Shown in pieces: positions 5,616 to 6,552 of a stretch of 6,552 bases of DNA. Position numbers and translations under genes: made by a program. Position 1 is the first letter of the stretch; each line of letters opens with the position of its first letter. Origin of the DNA: UBA5109 sp038148435. GTDB lineage: Bacteria; Pseudomonadota; Gammaproteobacteria; Pseudomonadales; Pseudohongiellaceae. The notes beneath the pieces were generated by a model. The model made no database searches and was not told the origin of the DNA. It was given only the letters and a program-made list of their open reading frames with translations. The DNA lies in assembly GCA_038148435.1 (NCBI GenBank), contig JAYQVM010000096.1, positions 1 to 6,552 on the forward strand. The letters are read 5' to 3'.

Positions 5616-6155
5616 ATGGAGCAATATCGCGGCACAACGATTCTTTCGGTCCGGCGTGGCAATAAAGTAGTCATTGGGGGTGACGGGCAGGTCAGTCAGG
5701 GTAACACCGTGATGAAAGGGAATGCTCGTAAGGTACGCCGTTTATACAATAATCAAGTGCTTGCCGGATTCGCTGGTGGAACGGCAGATGCATTTACCCT
5801 GTTTGAACGCTTTGAGGAACAACTGGAAAAACATCAGGGCAAATTGACCCGGGCTGCCGTGGAACTGGCAAAGCTCTGGCGAACGGAACGCGCACTGCGT
5901 CGGCTTGAGGCTTTGCTGGTAGTCGCAGACAAGGAGAACTCTCTCATAATTACCGGTAATGGTGATGTCATTGAGCCGGAAAACTCCTTGATGGCGATTG
6001 GATCCGGTGGCTCTTTTGCTCAAGCAGCCGCAATTGGTTTGCTCAATAACACTGAACTGGGGGCACGCAGCATTGTTGAAAAAAGCCTGAATATCGCCGC
6101 AGATATTTGCGTCTATACCAATCACCAGCTCACCATTGAAGAATTAGATTGCTAG
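5616..6155 (+). CDS. hslV: ATP-dependent protease subunit HslV (ClpQ)
   Basis: Peptidase subunit of the cytoplasmic HslUV protease: an N-terminal threonine hydrolase that forms a double hexameric ring capped by HslU and degrades regulatory and misfolded proteins. The sequence has MEQYRG followed by TTILSVRR. The first Thr (T7) corresponds to the mature catalytic Thr1, so six residues must be removed, unlike E. coli HslV where only Met precedes it. Other active-site residues are in place: D23 (mature D17), K39 (mature K33) and the GSGG serine S130. FAGGTADAFTLFERFE and the C-terminal YTNHQLTIEEL are family hallmarks. Length 179 aa is normal. It lies 73 bp after the ftsN-like gene and 8 bp before hslU. 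A sigma-32-like promoter candidate precedes it. Confidence 0.98.
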   Translation: MEQYRGTTILSVRRGNKVVIGGDGQVSQGNTVMKGNARKVRRLYNNQVLAGFAGGTADAFTLFERFEEQLEKHQGKLTRAAVELAKLWRTERALRRLEALLVVADKENSLIITGNGDVIEPENSLMAIGSGGSFAQAAAIGLLNNTELGARSIVEKSLNIAADICVYTNHQLTIEELDC

Positions 6156-6157
6156 GA
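6154..6157 (+). promoter_or_regulatory. Ribosome binding site of hslU overlapping the hslV stop codon
   Basis: AGGA shares two bases with the hslV TAG stop (6153-6155) and stands 6 nt before ATG 6164. This arrangement suggests translational coupling, which would help balance the two protease subunits. Confidence 0.7.
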
Positions 6158-6163
6158 AACTGC

Positions 6164-6552
6164 ATGGCAGATTTAAGCCCCAAAGAAATTGCAAGCCAGT
6201 TAGACAAACACATCGTTGGTCAGGCAGCTGCTAAACGCGCAGTTGCTATTGCCCTGCGCAACCGTTGGAGGCGAATGAAACTGCCTGCCGATCTCATCAA
6301 CGAAGTTACACCAAAAAATATTCTGATGATTGGCCCTACAGGTGTCGGCAAAACTGAAATTGCTCGTCGTCTGGCAAAACTAGCCGGTTCCCCGTTCATA
6401 AAGGTGGAGGCTACCAAATTCACCGAGGTTGGCTATGTTGGGCGGGATGTCGAATCCATTATTCGAGATCTTGTTGATGTGGCTTATAAGATGTTACGTG
6501 AACAGCAAATTGAAAAAGTCAGCGAGCAGGCTGCCAATGCCGCGGAAGATAA
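6164..6552 (+). CDS. hslU: ATP-dependent protease ATPase subunit HslU (ClpY), 3' end missing
   Basis: AAA+ unfoldase that caps HslV, unfolds substrates using ATP and threads them into the protease chamber. Only the first ~129 codons of a protein normally about 440 aa are in the window. It starts MADLSPKEIASQLDKHIVGQ, with the HIVGQ box (16-20), ALRNRWRRM (30-38), Walker A GPTGVGKT (57-64, Lys63) and the GYVG pore loop (90-93, Tyr91). The sequence then enters the beginning of the intermediate domain and runs off the edge. Walker B, the sensors and the C-terminal tail that activates HslV are outside. It is the second gene of the hslVU operon. Identity is unambiguous because the N-terminus is almost the same as in E. 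coli HslU. Confidence 0.97.
   Translation, partial: MADLSPKEIASQLDKHIVGQAAAKRAVAIALRNRWRRMKLPADLINEVTPKNILMIGPTGVGKTEIARRLAKLAGSPFIKVEATKFTEVGYVGRDVESIIRDLVDVAYKMLREQQIEKVSEQAANAAED

Noticed and set aside
5742..6125. 127-codon minus-strand open frame opposite hslV
   Set aside because: hslV on the plus strand is unambiguous; the antisense frame has no family features or ribosome site that I can see.

Overview
The window looks like ordinary chromosomal core DNA from a gammaproteobacterium of moderate GC content. The clues are a PBP1A-type class A penicillin-binding protein, a zinc-type ribosomal protein L31, PriA, an FtsN-like SPOR protein and HslV-HslU. The order ponA ... rpmE - priA - ... 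- ftsN-like - hslV - hslU matches a neighbourhood I know from Pseudomonas and related marine gammaproteobacteria. A marine Cellvibrionales/OM60-like lineage is possible, but that is a guess. I see no mobile elements, CRISPR arrays, phage genes, tRNAs or rRNAs.

Layout: (1) 1-2137 (+), the 3'-terminal ~711 codons of a PBP1A gene whose start lies before the window. (2) 2173-2382 (-), rpmE (L31), convergent with the PBP1A gene across a 35-bp gap. (3) 2513-2803 (-), a stand-alone AroQ-type chorismate mutase of 96 aa, divergent from priA with only ~48 bp between the starts. (4) 2852-4897 (+), priA, the replication-restart helicase. (5) 4961-5542 (+), a short FtsN-like membrane protein with a C-terminal SPOR domain. 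(6) 5616-6155 (+), hslV. (7) 6164 to the window end (+), hslU, cut off after ~129 codons. Coding density is high and no gene-free stretch exceeds 130 bp.

The genes cover housekeeping tasks: cell-wall synthesis (PBP1A) and division (FtsN-like), translation (L31), aromatic amino acid synthesis (chorismate mutase), replication restart (PriA) and ATP-dependent proteolysis (HslUV). hslV and hslU are a tight operon: the hslU ribosome binding site overlaps the hslV stop codon. A heat-shock (sigma-32-like) promoter candidate lies just before hslV.

I do not see an undescribed system. The observations most worth a second look are a PriA that seems to lack the winged-helix domain (about 65 residues shorter than E. 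coli PriA at that point), a monofunctional chorismate mutase with His where the E. coli enzyme has active-site Gln88, the sigma-32-like promoter with a perfect palindrome in its spacer, and a six-residue leader before the catalytic Thr of HslV.
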